Below are positions 32,359 through 43,589 of a DNA stretch of 64,000 nt, piece by piece. Location: assembly GCA_016699045.1 (NCBI GenBank), contig CP064957.1, forward strand, positions 434,001-498,000, given 5' to 3'. Numbering within the stretch: position 1 is the first letter of the stretch; each line of letters begins with the position of its first letter. The position numbers and the translations under genes were made by a program. Under the pieces are notes generated by a model. It was not told where the DNA came from. It searched no databases and saw nothing but the letters and a program-made list of their open reading frames with translations. The DNA comes from a bacterium (GTDB lineage Bacteria > Babelota > Babeliae > Babelales > RVW-14).

Positions 32359-33765
32359 TTATACAAGCGTTCCAAACATATTTGCTACACCAGCCTCATT
32401 AATCTTTACATTAACGAAGGAACTAATGAGCGCATCATCGCCATCAAACAGAACTCGAACATTTCCTTCTGTTCTTGCTAAAAGTTTACCATTTGGGAGG
32501 CGTTTTTCAACTAAAGATTTCATTATTTTGCCAATATGTGCATCATTTTTTTCTCGAGAGATAATCCGCTGCCGTTCTTGCAGAGCTTCCAAGCGCTGCG
32601 TTTTAACTTCTGCGAGCGTAGAATCAACCAATTTGGCGGCTGGCGTATAGTTGCGCGGCGAGTAAATAAATGAGTAAACCAAGTCGTAGCGCACCTTTTC
32701 AAGCAGCGCCATCGTTTGCTGATAATCTTCTTCTGTCTCGCCTGGGTACCCAACGATCAAATCGGTCGAAATCGTAGCATCTGGCAAGCGGCTACGCAGC
32801 CAATCGATCTGTTCAAGATACAACTCAATCGTATGATTGCGACCCATTTCAAACAACATGCGCGTAGAACCAGACTGAACCGGAAAATGAACATAGGGCG
32901 GAATTTTATCACGATGCTGAGCGATCACATCAAACAACTCGATGGTCATATCTTGTGGATGCGGACTAACCCAACGAATCCAAAATTCTCCATCAATTGC
33001 CGCCACACGACGTAACAGCTCAGAAAAATCAGCCCCAGTTTGCGGATCACGATAAGAATTAACATTTTGTCCAATCAGCGTTATTTCTTTAATTTCGCAA
33101 GCAACATCGTGCTTCACACGCTCAATAATTTCAGTCATATCATAGCTCACTTCACGACCACGCGTAAACGGCACAATGCAATATTTACAAAACTTGTTGC
33201 AGCCGGTCATGATATTGATAAACGATGCGGCCATCTCTTTTTCTGTCTTAAATGGCTTAACATCAGCAGATGGTTTTTTAAAAAATGGCATCGATTTGGC
33301 AAAAAGACCCTTGCTTTGCACATACTGCTTCACGTTGCGGTCTTGCCCTCCCGATTTAACAATGGCCGTAGGATCTTCGCGACGCATTTGTTTCTTGGTT
33401 TCAAGCTTAACGACCATGTCAGTCAAATACGCCAGGAACGTTTTCATCTCTTCCCGCGCACCATAAACAAAGTTAACTTGATCAAACCGCTTATAAATTT
33501 CGTCTTTTTTATAACTTGCAACGCAACCAATAACGCCAATATTAACGTACGGCTTTTGTTTCTTAATTTCGCTCAAGCGACCCAAATATGAAAACAGCTT
33601 CTGCTCGGCCTTGTCCCGCACGGCGCAGGTATTTACAATCAGCAGATCAGCCTCTTCTTCGGTTGCCACGTCATCACAGCCCAATGATTTCAAAAATTTC
33701 GCTATTTCTTCAGAATCGGCAACGTTGGCCTGACATCCGTAAGTTTTAAAAAAAAAGGTAATCAT
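32359..33765 (-). CDS. miaB: tRNA-2-methylthio-N6-dimethylallyladenosine synthase
   Basis: Radical SAM enzyme that adds a methylthio group at position 37 of tRNAs already carrying i6A. Started at the ATG at 33765 (GGGGA six bases upstream), 468 residues; an in-frame GTG 15 bases earlier is possible. Three N-terminal cluster Cys are visible (KTYGCQANVADS, NTCAVRDKAE, GVIGCVAS), then the radical SAM motif GCNKFCKYCIVPFTRGRE, SPHPQDMT, PVQSGSTRML and a C-terminal TRAM domain. An insertion of ~40 residues lies before the radical SAM motif (KQYVQSKGLFAKSMPFFKKP). The substrate class is MiaB rather than MtaB or RimO, judging by the NTCAVR and SGS lines. Confidence 0.94.
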   Translation of the reverse strand: MITFFFKTYGCQANVADSEEIAKFLKSLGCDDVATEEEADLLIVNTCAVRDKAEQKLFSYLGRLSEIKKQKPYVNIGVIGCVASYKKDEIYKRFDQVNFVYGAREEMKTFLAYLTDMVVKLETKKQMRREDPTAIVKSGGQDRNVKQYVQSKGLFAKSMPFFKKPSADVKPFKTEKEMAASFINIMTGCNKFCKYCIVPFTRGREVSYDMTEIIERVKHDVACEIKEITLIGQNVNSYRDPQTGADFSELLRRVAAIDGEFWIRWVSPHPQDMTIELFDVIAQHRDKIPPYVHFPVQSGSTRMLFEMGRNHTIELYLEQIDWLRSRLPDATISTDLIVGYPGETEEDYQQTMALLEKVRYDLVYSFIYSPRNYTPAAKLVDSTLAEVKTQRLEALQERQRIISREKNDAHIGKIMKSLVEKRLPNGKLLARTEGNVRVLFDGDDALISSFVNVKINEAGVANMFGTLV

Positions 33766-33856
33766 AAGTTCCCCACGCACACACCAGATGGTACTAAATT
33801 CTTTCGAATATTATATCACTTTTTTCAATTCTTACCTACCAATCAAACTAACGGCC

Positions 33857-33885
33857 TTGGCAGCTGCCCAAAAAAACTATAGAAT
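33857..33885 (+). promoter_or_regulatory. Probable promoter of ychF
   Basis: TTGGCA (33857-33862), 17-base spacer, TAGAAT (33880-33885), about 44 bases before the ychF start. Confidence 0.5.
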
Positions 33886-33928
33886 GTAGAGTATATTTGC
33901 ATATTATTTCACTAAACGAAAGGTTCTG

Positions 33929-35053
33929 ATGGGCATTCAAGCTGGACTTGTAGGTTTGCCAAATGTCGGTAAATCAACACTCTTTAACGCTTTAACCAAA
34001 TCAAGTATCCCAGCCGCAAATTATCCTTTTTGCACGGTTGATCCGCACGTTGCCATAACGTACGTGCCCGACGAACGCTTGGACAATTTGGCAAAGATAT
34101 TTAAATCTGAAAAAAAACTTCCGACCATGGTTAAGTTTGTGGACATCGCAGGCTTAGTAAAAGGCGCGGCAGAAGGCGAAGGCCTGGGCAACCAGTTCCT
34201 TGGTACCATCATGGAAGTCGATTTGGTTTTGCACGTACTCCGCTGCTTTGACGATGGCGACATTACCCATGTTCAGGGAACCGTCAATCCCATTAACGAT
34301 TTTGAAATAATCTGCGCTGAACTCATGCTCAAAGACCTTGAGTCCCTGGCAAAACGCGAAGAGCGGCTGCATGGGCTTATGAAAAAGAAGCTGGCAGCAA
34401 GCCCACAACAAGTTAAAGAATGGGAAGCTGAAAAAGAATACATTCCGCTTCTCAAAGACGCACTTAACAAGTTTGACTTGGCAAAAGTGCAAGAACTTTT
34501 CCGCAAAGCAAAAGCAGAAAAAATCCCACTGCAACCATTGCTTTCTGGCAAAAATTATATGCTCATCGCTAACTTATCAGAAGATGATTATGCGGGCACT
34601 AACTACGAAAACAACCGACACTACCAAGCATTGGTAGCAAAGTTTGGCAAAGAAAACGTTATTCCTGTGTCTGCTAAAATTGAATCTGAATTGGCTCAAA
34701 TGGACGATGCCGACGCACAAGAAATGATGCACGACCTGGGCATTGTACAAAAAGGCTTGGATAATATTATCGCACGCGCTTACCAAGAACTTGGTTTGAT
34801 AACCTTCTTTACTTGTGGCCCCAAAGAGGCTCATGCGTGGAGCTTGCATAAAAATACCAAGGTGCCTCAAGCAGCTGGTGAAATTCACTCAGACCTTGAA
34901 CGCGGCTTTATTTGCGCTGAAGTGTACAACTATCGCGACATCTTGCAAGCTGGTAGCGAACAAAAACTTAAAGAAACCGGCAAAATGCGCACCGAAGGCA
35001 AAGAATATATTGTCCAAGATGGCGATCTGTTAAATATCCGGTTTAACGTTTAA
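33929..35053 (+). CDS. ychF: Obg-family ATPase/GTPase YchF
   Basis: Conserved ribosome-associated P-loop NTPase that prefers ATP and is tied to stress and translation. 374 residues, close to the usual 363. Motifs: G1 GLPNVGKSTLFNALT, the Switch I segment YPFCTVDPHV, G3 DIAGLVKGAAEGEGLGNQFL, a coiled-coil insert, and the C-terminal TGS-like domain (LITFFTCGPKEAHAW, GFICAEVYNY, GKEYIVQDGDLLNIRF). The usual NKxD specificity loop reads NLSEDD (IANLSEDDY), as in other YchF proteins that accept ATP. AAAGG precedes the ATG, and a strong terminator follows. Confidence 0.97.
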   Translation: MGIQAGLVGLPNVGKSTLFNALTKSSIPAANYPFCTVDPHVAITYVPDERLDNLAKIFKSEKKLPTMVKFVDIAGLVKGAAEGEGLGNQFLGTIMEVDLVLHVLRCFDDGDITHVQGTVNPINDFEIICAELMLKDLESLAKREERLHGLMKKKLAASPQQVKEWEAEKEYIPLLKDALNKFDLAKVQELFRKAKAEKIPLQPLLSGKNYMLIANLSEDDYAGTNYENNRHYQALVAKFGKENVIPVSAKIESELAQMDDADAQEMMHDLGIVQKGLDNIIARAYQELGLITFFTCGPKEAHAWSLHKNTKVPQAAGEIHSDLERGFICAEVYNYRDILQAGSEQKLKETGKMRTEGKEYIVQDGDLLNIRFNV

Positions 35054-35065
35054 AAAAATAGTTAT

Positions 35066-35108
35066 AAAAAAAGAGCGGCTTGGAAGAAAATTCCAAGCCG
35101 CTCTTTTT
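35066..35108. terminator. Strong bidirectional terminator
   Basis: A long stem (AAGAGCGGCTTGGAA/TTCCAAGCCGCTCTT plus A/T extensions) with a GAAAA loop, between ychF and the convergent PQ-loop gene. Confidence 0.93.
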
Positions 35109-35124
35109 TTATATTTTTCTTTAA

Positions 35125-35751
35125 TTAACGTTTGCGATACAGATAAAATTGTAGGCAAAACAGGATATAAAAAAACAAGCCACGAATTGCCATAAATTGC
35201 GTTGGCACGGGCAGTGGCTTTGCAAACGAAACTATCATTTCCAATATGGTACCAAAGCCCACAATAGAGACAAAAACAAAACTAAAGCCGTGCACACTTT
35301 TTTGACGATACATTTTCAACACTTGTGGAATCTGATTGGTTGAGAAAAAAATGGCAGCTATCCAACCACACACAGTCCCAAACTCAAGCGGCCACCACAA
35401 CCCCAACGGGAAGCTGACAACACCTAAAACAACATAAAAAGCGACAAACGCAAAAAATCTTTTGTGCGCTGCTAAACCTTCATACCACAATCGTTGACAA
35501 AGAATAAAGCACACGCCCGCCAATTCAAGCGGAACAAACACTTTATATGCCATCATCAAATTGCAATGAAAGACGTAGTACACGCAAGTAATGTAGGCAA
35601 TAAGAAACGAGAGAAGGTAGGCATCACTCAAGCCGGCGGTCGTTTTAAGCCGATAATTTTTTATAATTTGCGGCAAGAAACTGACGGCATAGGACAACAA
35701 TGATACCCACGCAAAAATACTAATAATAAAAGGAGACATTAAACACTTCAT
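35125..35751 (-). CDS. PQ-loop repeat membrane protein
   Basis: Starting at the ATG at 35751 gives 208 residues with about six to seven membrane helices. It has two PQ-loop motifs: VSFLPQIIKNYRLKTT near the N-terminus and TNQIPQVLKMYRQKSVHG in the second half, so it is a fused two-bundle form rather than a 90-residue SemiSWEET. Relatives move sugars, amino acids or lipids; the substrate cannot be read. The frame is open 48 bases further upstream into the ABC-F stop region, and another ATG at 35739 is possible, so the start is uncertain. It follows the ABC-F gene closely. Confidence 0.8.
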   Translation of the reverse strand: MKCLMSPFIISIFAWVSLLSYAVSFLPQIIKNYRLKTTAGLSDAYLLSFLIAYITCVYYVFHCNLMMAYKVFVPLELAGVCFILCQRLWYEGLAAHKRFFAFVAFYVVLGVVSFPLGLWWPLEFGTVCGWIAAIFFSTNQIPQVLKMYRQKSVHGFSFVFVSIVGFGTILEMIVSFAKPLPVPTQFMAIRGLFFYILFCLQFYLYRKR

Positions 35752-35758
35752 TTCGGTC

Positions 35759-37645
35759 TTACTTTGGCGGTTGAAGAGTCTCCCACTCGCCATAAGCAAT
35801 CTTTAAATCTTTCTTAATCTGCTCAACCAAGTCGGCATTTTTGTCGAATTCCTTGGTTCCATACTCCAGAATGGCAAACTTTTCGCCACATTCTGTAAGT
35901 TGTTTTTCAAGCTTTTCAATATGACGCTCAAGCTTAGCCAATTTTTTAGCTGCGTCATATTGCTGCTTATCTTTTTGTGCTGCCTGCTGGCCTTCGGTTT
36001 CTGGCTCATCAGCAATGGGTGCATTTTGAGCCATAAGTGCTTCACGCGCTTCTTTTTGATACAAATACGAGCTATAGTCACCGCTGTAGCTAATAATCCC
36101 ATCTTGTGTTAATTCAAAAATACGATTTGGCAACGCATCCAAGAACGTACGATCGTGAGAAACAAACAAAATAGTACCAGGATATTCTTGCAACGCTTTC
36201 AACAAAATTTCTTTAGATTGAAGATCCAAATGGTTGGTAGGTTCGTCCAATATTAAAAAGTTTGATGATTGCAACAGCACTTTAACCATTGCTACTCGGT
36301 TCTTTTCACCACCGCTTAACACACCAATCTTTTTGTACACATCATTGCCTGGAAACAAGAAGGCACCCAACAACGCACGAACACGTGCACGTTGCTCACT
36401 TGTTTTACATACATCTTCAACGTCCTGCAAAATTTCTTTGTGTTTATTGAGCAACTTGTCTTGATCTTGTTCAAACATCGACCATAGCACGTTGTAACCA
36501 AATTCAAACGTACCAGAATCTTGCTTGCACAAACCAGCAATAACACTCAACAAGGTTGTTTTACCTTTACCGTTGGCAGCCACAATAGCAGCTTTATCGC
36601 CCCGATTCAGTTCAAACGAAACATTATGAAAAATAGTTTGGCTGTCATACTTTTTAGCTAAATTTTCAACTTTAAGTACCACATTACCAGCACGCACCAC
36701 ATCAGGAAAATTAAATCTCACCGACTTATTCCGTCTGATCGGCTCAAGTACCTCCATTTTTTCAAGCGACTTGATCATACTTTGTGCCATTTTTGCTTTA
36801 GAAACTTTGGCACGGAAACGCTCGATCGTTTCTTTCTTTTCTTTTATTTCTTTTTGTTGACGCACATACGCCGATTCATGAGCAGCTTCTTCTTCTTCTC
36901 TTTGTTCCATATAGCGAGAATAGTTGCCATAATACAAACGACCCTTCGCGCGATCAAGCTCAAAAATATAATCTACCGCATGGTCAAGGAAATAACGATC
37001 ATGAGAAACCAATAAAAAGCCGGCAGGACAATTTCTTAAAAAGCCCAAAAACCAATCTTTTGCCACAACGTCCAAGTGGTTAGTTGGTTCGTCGAACAGG
37101 AAAAAGTCTGGCTCTTGTAACAACAGCTTGGCCAATACCACCCGCATACGCCAGCCAACACTCAACTGATCAACGGTCTTGTTCATATGCTCAGGCGTAA
37201 AACCAAGACCTTCCAAAATATTGCGCGCTTTAAGGAGTTGTTGATCAAAATTCGCTTCAGCATACAAGGCTTGAACATGCGCATAGCGCTCAATTTTATC
37301 TTCTGCAAAATCAGTAATGCCTGAATGAAAATAAGCATCCAATTCTTCAAGTTCTTTTTTAAGCGAGGTCAAATCAGCAAATACTGTCATTGCTTCTTCA
37401 AGTACCGGCAAATTGGATGAAAGCACTACTTCTTGAGGTAGGTAGCCCACTTTCTTTTTCTTTTCAAAAGAAACGGTTCCACGATCAAGACCAATATGTC
37501 CGGACAAAACTTTAAGCAAGGTTGACTTGCCCGCACCATTTGAACCGACAACACCAATTTTTTGATCGTCTTGAAAACAAAAAGAAATGTTATCAAAAAC
37601 AAGCTTACTACCTAATTCTAAGAAAATATCATCTGCTATAAACAT
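35759..37645 (-). CDS. ABC-F family ribosome-associated ATPase
   Basis: Soluble tandem ABC ATPase, 628 residues. First domain: VGSNGAGKSTLLKVL, signature QLSVGWRMRVVLAKLL (variant of LSGG), FLFDEPTNHLDV. A charged linker (the P-site tRNA interaction region, YVRQQKEIKEKKETIERFRAK) follows. The second domain has VAANGKGKTTLLSVIAG, LSGGEKNRVAMVKVLL and LILDEPTNHLD. The C-terminal coiled coil (KKLAKLERHIEKLEKQL) resembles the Uup/YheS-like group. There are no membrane helices, so it acts on ribosomes, not as a transporter. The second P-loop reads ANGKGKT, still matching GxxGxGKT. Confidence 0.93.
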   Translation of the reverse strand: MFIADDIFLELGSKLVFDNISFCFQDDQKIGVVGSNGAGKSTLLKVLSGHIGLDRGTVSFEKKKKVGYLPQEVVLSSNLPVLEEAMTVFADLTSLKKELEELDAYFHSGITDFAEDKIERYAHVQALYAEANFDQQLLKARNILEGLGFTPEHMNKTVDQLSVGWRMRVVLAKLLLQEPDFFLFDEPTNHLDVVAKDWFLGFLRNCPAGFLLVSHDRYFLDHAVDYIFELDRAKGRLYYGNYSRYMEQREEEEAAHESAYVRQQKEIKEKKETIERFRAKVSKAKMAQSMIKSLEKMEVLEPIRRNKSVRFNFPDVVRAGNVVLKVENLAKKYDSQTIFHNVSFELNRGDKAAIVAANGKGKTTLLSVIAGLCKQDSGTFEFGYNVLWSMFEQDQDKLLNKHKEILQDVEDVCKTSEQRARVRALLGAFLFPGNDVYKKIGVLSGGEKNRVAMVKVLLQSSNFLILDEPTNHLDLQSKEILLKALQEYPGTILFVSHDRTFLDALPNRIFELTQDGIISYSGDYSSYLYQKEAREALMAQNAPIADEPETEGQQAAQKDKQQYDAAKKLAKLERHIEKLEKQLTECGEKFAILEYGTKEFDKNADLVEQIKKDLKIAYGEWETLQPPK

Positions 37646-37788
37646 GACTCTGCGCCTCTAATGCTTTAATCACAACTAAAAACCCTCACGGGAATAACCT
37701 TGTTTGCTAGAAAAAACCGAATGGCTCTTAAGAAAAAACAACATGTCTGATTGTAGCAGACAAAGGGCTTTTTCGCAAGAAAGACCCT

Positions 37789-38946
37789 TTATATCCCAAT
37801 ACCGCGCTTTTTGATACTTTTTTGGGAGGCAAAAACCTGCTTATTGCGCTCTATACCAACTTTTCTGATAAGGCTAAAAAAGAACTCCCGATCAGCACCT
37901 TTGACCACAGCCTGCTCATGAGCCTCGGCCAAAGCAACCGGATACCCCCGCCCTTTAATGGCCTGATCAATGAGAACCTTACACACAAAATCTACCATCT
38001 GCGAATCCTTGACCATCCAGCCAGGCAACTCAACCCGTACCGTTTCTTTTTCAACATTCAAATAAAAAAAGCAGGGCTTTAAAAAACGGGGATAGAACTC
38101 GGTAATACTTGAGCGGCTAAAAAAAATCGTGGTTCGATGAAAAGGCGGCAGAAAATTTTGCAAAAGCTGCGTATCAACCAACAACTCAAACTGCTTGCAC
38201 GGACACCCAGCAACCCGTCCCTGACAGGGAACAAACGATTCTTTTTTATGCTCACACGCCCGCAACCTGATCATGTTCACCAGCTCTTTACTTTTGGGCA
38301 TACTGATATATCCAGCAATGGGCAACTGCTGCTCATACAACCGGTGCAAATACAATAAATATTTTTGTAAAAAAGCATCGCGAATTTCTTCTGGCTTACT
38401 TTCCAAATGCCAAAAAATTAAGCTACCATCAAAGAGCGTGAGTAAGGGCCGCTCAGCAACTCGTGCTTGAGCGGCCCGTTGACTTGCAATCTCGAATTCC
38501 AGCTCTTCACGTTTTAAATCTACAAAATCGACAGAAAACGAAAGTTCGCTCGTTGGGGGCACTACCTGCTCGGGCAAAAATAATCGTGGCTCAGAAAAAA
38601 AATTTGCCTTACTAGTATCTGAATACGAAAGCAAGACGCCACCACAATTGATCAGAAAACATCCCACGCCGGCAATATGCCGATCGGGATAAATCTGTGA
38701 TCCATCAACGGCCAAGACGTCATAATGCTTAAGATCATCAACTACGGCAACACGCGCGCCCAACTGGTCCATCCACACGGGCAAACCAGCAGCGCCGCGC
38801 GCTTGCTGCAAACGCTCAACAAATGGTTCATCTTTGAGCAAATGTTTCCATGCCTGCTGGCCTAAATTACTCTGCGGCGTATCGTGCAGGAATAATTTTT
38901 CGGCCAACCCTGAAACTTCTTGAGCCAATTTATCGTGCTTGAGCAT
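37789..38946 (-). CDS. NurA-domain nuclease
   Basis: Protein of 385 residues. The NurA pattern is visible: YDVLAVDGSQIYPDR with a metal-binding Asp near residue 80, the second acidic motif LLTLFDGSLIFWHL, PIAGYISMPKSKELV and the late GYPVALAEAHEQAVVKGADREFF with Glu/His. NurA is a 5'-3' DNA nuclease that works with the HerA helicase in archaea and some bacteria to resect DNA ends. No HerA gene is in this window. A Cys cluster lies in the middle (FVPCQGRVAGCPCKQF). It is downstream of secA on the same strand, 19 bases away, so they are probably co-transcribed. Confidence 0.82.
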   Translation of the reverse strand: MLKHDKLAQEVSGLAEKLFLHDTPQSNLGQQAWKHLLKDEPFVERLQQARGAAGLPVWMDQLGARVAVVDDLKHYDVLAVDGSQIYPDRHIAGVGCFLINCGGVLLSYSDTSKANFFSEPRLFLPEQVVPPTSELSFSVDFVDLKREELEFEIASQRAAQARVAERPLLTLFDGSLIFWHLESKPEEIRDAFLQKYLLYLHRLYEQQLPIAGYISMPKSKELVNMIRLRACEHKKESFVPCQGRVAGCPCKQFELLVDTQLLQNFLPPFHRTTIFFSRSSITEFYPRFLKPCFFYLNVEKETVRVELPGWMVKDSQMVDFVCKVLIDQAIKGRGYPVALAEAHEQAVVKGADREFFFSLIRKVGIERNKQVFASQKSIKKRGIGI

Positions 38947-38965
38947 GGTGCCTACTTTTCATAAT

Positions 38966-41509
38966 TTATGAACGACCGCAGCAATGTTTATATTTCTTTG
39001 CTGATCCGCACGAACACAAATCGTTACGCCCTACTTTTGGCGCTTCACGTCGTACCGTTGCCGCATCAGGACTGCCTGAATCGTCGCCAATCAACTGAAC
39101 TTCTGAAAGTTCTTTTTCTTTACGTTTTTCAATTTCATGAATTTGAGCAACACTAAAGTCGTCAGGCTTCATTTTGAAAATGCGGTACACAATGTCCCAC
39201 ATAATTTGGCCCATCATTTTTTCAAATTCAGAAAACGCTTCTTTTTTGTACTCAGTCAGCGGGTTCTTTTGGCCATAACCACGAAGACCAATACCTTCTT
39301 TTAAATGGTCAATGTTTTGCAAATGAATCTTCCACGCTTGATCAACCGTTTCAAGCAAGACCCATTTTTCAGCTTCATCGATAATTTCTGGAGAAAGCGA
39401 GCCACGATATTGCTCATACTGATAGCACAAAAACTCAGAAATGCTCTGCTGCATTGAAGCATCTTTACTATTTGCTGCATATGCTTGCGTGAAGTAATGC
39501 TTCTCTAAGCCTGTCAAGCGCTCAAGTGCGTGCAAAATCTCTTCCAAGCTTTGCTGATCGCACGAACCTTGCGGACAATGAATGGCAAATAAATGATGAA
39601 CCATATCCGCAATCATATCTCGAACTAAGCCCTTGATCTGGTCAGCACCTTCAAGAATTTCACGGCGATATTGGTAAATAACCGTACGCTGATTGTTCAA
39701 CACGTCATCGTACTCAAGCAAATGTTTACGCATATCAAAGTTACGTTTTTCAACTTTTTCTTGAGCCTTTTCAATGCTGCGCGTCACCATGCGATGCTCA
39801 ATGCTTTCACCCGGCATCATGCCAATCCGTTCCATGTTGCGCTTAAGCTTATCGCCCGCAAAAATTCTCATCAAATCATCGTCCAAGGACAAGTAAAATT
39901 TTGAAGAACCTGGATCGCCTTGACGTCCCGCACGGCCACGCAACTGATTATCGATACGCCTACTTTCATGACGCTCAGTACCAATAATGCGCAATCCGCC
40001 CACTTCACGAACGCCTTCACCAAGCTTAATGTCGGTACCACGGCCGGCCATGTTGGTTGCAATTGTTACCCTGCCCATTTCACCAGCTTCTGCAACAATT
40101 TCAGCTTCCCGTTCGTGTTGTTTGGCATTCAAAACATTATGCTTAATGCCAGATCTACTCAACAAATGACTTAAATATTCTGATGTTTCAATAGAAATGG
40201 TACCCACCAAAACTGGCTGCCCTTTTTTATTACAATCTTGAATGTCTTGAATAACGGCATCAAATTTATCTTTGGCGCTCAAAAAAACAACGTCCATTTG
40301 ATCATCGCGCTTCATTGGCTGATTGGTTGGAATAGCAACAACGGCCAGTTTATAAATTTTATAAAACTCAGCCGCTTCAGTTACTGCCGTTCCGGTCATA
40401 CCAGCAAGCTTTTTGTACATTCTAAAATAATTTTGCAACGTGATGGAAGCCAATGTTTGGTTTTCACGCTCAATGCGCACACCTTCTTTTGCTTCAAGCG
40501 CTTGATGCAACCCATCGCTATAACGACGACCTGGCAAAATACGACCAGTAAATTCATCAACAATTAAAATTTCGCCTTCACGCTCAACATAATCAACATC
40601 TTTTTTGAACAACGTTTGAGCACGCAAAGCCTGAACAACATGATGCAAAACCATAATATTCTCAGGCGCATACAAGTTGGCAACCGTCAAGTAGCGTTCA
40701 ATATCATCCGTTCCAGATTCAGTCAAGTGAACAGTTCTGTCCTTTTCATCAACTTCATACTGATCTTTTTTAAGCTGAACAACAGCACGATTGGCCAACT
40801 CATACAAATTGGCACCCTTTTCACCCTCGCCAGAAATAATCAGCGGCGTACGAGCCTCATCGATCAAAATAGAATCTACTTCGTCAACGATGGCAAAATT
40901 AAGGTCGCGCTGAACATAATCTTCTAAATTAAATTTCATGTTGTCGCGCAAATAGTCAAACCCATATTCGTTATTAGTACCGTACGTAATATCAGCACCA
41001 TACGCTTTTTTGCGCGCTTCATCGCCAAGATTATTTTGAATAATACCAACTTCTAGACCAAGCTTATTATACAACGGCATCATCCACATCGCATCGCGGC
41101 GCACCAAATAGTCGTTCACCGTTACCAAATGAGCACCCTTGCCCGACAAACCGTTAAGATAAAGTGGCAAGGTAGAAACCAAGGTTTTACCTTCCCCGGT
41201 TTTCATTTCAGCAATCTTGCCTTCATGCAGCACCATGCCACCAATCAACTGCACGTCAAAATGGCGCATGTTCAACGTACGCTTACCAACTTCACGCACC
41301 ACCGCAAAAGCTTCAGGCAAAATAGCATCCAAGCTTGACCCTTGGGCAATGCGCTCTCTAAATTCATTTGTCTTGGCAGTCAACTGGTCATCGGTTAATG
41401 AGGCTACTGACGCCTCAAGTTGATTAATATAACTCACAATAGGCGCAAAGCGCTTGAGTTCGCGATCGTTTTTTGTTCCAAAAATTTTGGCAAGTATATT
41501 CGCAATCAT
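38966..41509 (-). CDS. secA: Protein translocase ATPase SecA
   Basis: Drives export of signal-peptide proteins through SecYEG. 847 residues, the usual length. Walker A is in MKTGEGKTLVSTLPLYL, the DEAD-type motif in IVDEVDSILIDEARTPLII, and the conserved line GRRYSDGLHQALEAKE follows. Later come TNMAGRGTDIKLG, GRAGRQGDPGSS and the C-terminal SEC-C zinc finger (DLCSCGSAKKYKHCCG), which binds SecB or ribosomes. The many signal-peptide proteins in this window are its likely clients. AGGA lies upstream of the start. Confidence 0.98.
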   Translation of the reverse strand: MIANILAKIFGTKNDRELKRFAPIVSYINQLEASVASLTDDQLTAKTNEFRERIAQGSSLDAILPEAFAVVREVGKRTLNMRHFDVQLIGGMVLHEGKIAEMKTGEGKTLVSTLPLYLNGLSGKGAHLVTVNDYLVRRDAMWMMPLYNKLGLEVGIIQNNLGDEARKKAYGADITYGTNNEYGFDYLRDNMKFNLEDYVQRDLNFAIVDEVDSILIDEARTPLIISGEGEKGANLYELANRAVVQLKKDQYEVDEKDRTVHLTESGTDDIERYLTVANLYAPENIMVLHHVVQALRAQTLFKKDVDYVEREGEILIVDEFTGRILPGRRYSDGLHQALEAKEGVRIERENQTLASITLQNYFRMYKKLAGMTGTAVTEAAEFYKIYKLAVVAIPTNQPMKRDDQMDVVFLSAKDKFDAVIQDIQDCNKKGQPVLVGTISIETSEYLSHLLSRSGIKHNVLNAKQHEREAEIVAEAGEMGRVTIATNMAGRGTDIKLGEGVREVGGLRIIGTERHESRRIDNQLRGRAGRQGDPGSSKFYLSLDDDLMRIFAGDKLKRNMERIGMMPGESIEHRMVTRSIEKAQEKVEKRNFDMRKHLLEYDDVLNNQRTVIYQYRREILEGADQIKGLVRDMIADMVHHLFAIHCPQGSCDQQSLEEILHALERLTGLEKHYFTQAYAANSKDASMQQSISEFLCYQYEQYRGSLSPEIIDEAEKWVLLETVDQAWKIHLQNIDHLKEGIGLRGYGQKNPLTEYKKEAFSEFEKMMGQIMWDIVYRIFKMKPDDFSVAQIHEIEKRKEKELSEVQLIGDDSGSPDAATVRREAPKVGRNDLCSCGSAKKYKHCCGRS

Positions 41510-41590
41510 GGGACTTTTCCTAGATTTAAAAAATCAAATACTTATGTCTGAAATTATTTTGATTCAAAAATTATGATTTCTAAGAAAAGA

Positions 41591-41911
41591 TCATTCTCGC
41601 AACACTGCCCGCTGCTGGGCTCTGATGGAAAGAACCTGACGAGTTCGGGCATAATCCTTGGTAACCAACAGTGTTTCCGCACAAGCACAATAACAAGCGC
41701 ATTGAGCAAACAACTGGTTAACATGAGCTCGCGCCACACCCTGCAAACGCTTAACAAACGTCAACATCGATGTATGGCCATTTACGTGCACACGCGCCAC
41801 ACCTCTGACCTGTTTGCTCATGCAAACAGCAACCGGCAAAGAACCCGCCATCAAAAGCATGATGCAAGTTACGTTCACGAGAATAAAATTTTGTCTTTTG
41901 TTAACTATCAT
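41591..41911 (-). CDS. Possible small Cys-containing membrane protein
   Basis: Open frame of 106 codons in a 600-base gap between secA and atpD, on the secA strand and 82 bases upstream of it. The start has a hydrophobic, signal-like stretch (FILVNVTCIMLLMAGSLPVAV), and VARVHVNGH/VARAHVNQL recurs with 'GVAR.HVN' at a ~25-residue spacing. There is no strong Shine-Dalgarno site (GGC only). An overlapping plus-strand frame looks less gene-like. I do not recognise it, and it could be a chance ORF. Confidence 0.35.
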   Translation of the reverse strand: MIVNKRQNFILVNVTCIMLLMAGSLPVAVCMSKQVRGVARVHVNGHTSMLTFVKRLQGVARAHVNQLFAQCACYCACAETLLVTKDYARTRQVLSIRAQQRAVLRE

Positions 41912-42068
41912 TGTTTGCCAATTATTTATAAAAACATGAAATTCCTGGCCAGTATAGCAAATAAGAACACGCGAGACAAAAGCTTATAGTCCCGACCCTT
42001 CCTGAAGCCCTTTCGGATAACTTATTGTATCAATATCTTTACAAACACACGTTATTGCAATAGCTTAA

Positions 42069-43580
<1,512 letters not shown>

Positions 43581-43589
43581 GGAACGGCA

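Noticed and set aside
41573..41989. 138-codon plus-strand ORF between secA and atpD
   Set aside because: No Shine-Dalgarno site, His/Arg/Thr-rich random composition, and it overlaps a more gene-like frame on the other strand.
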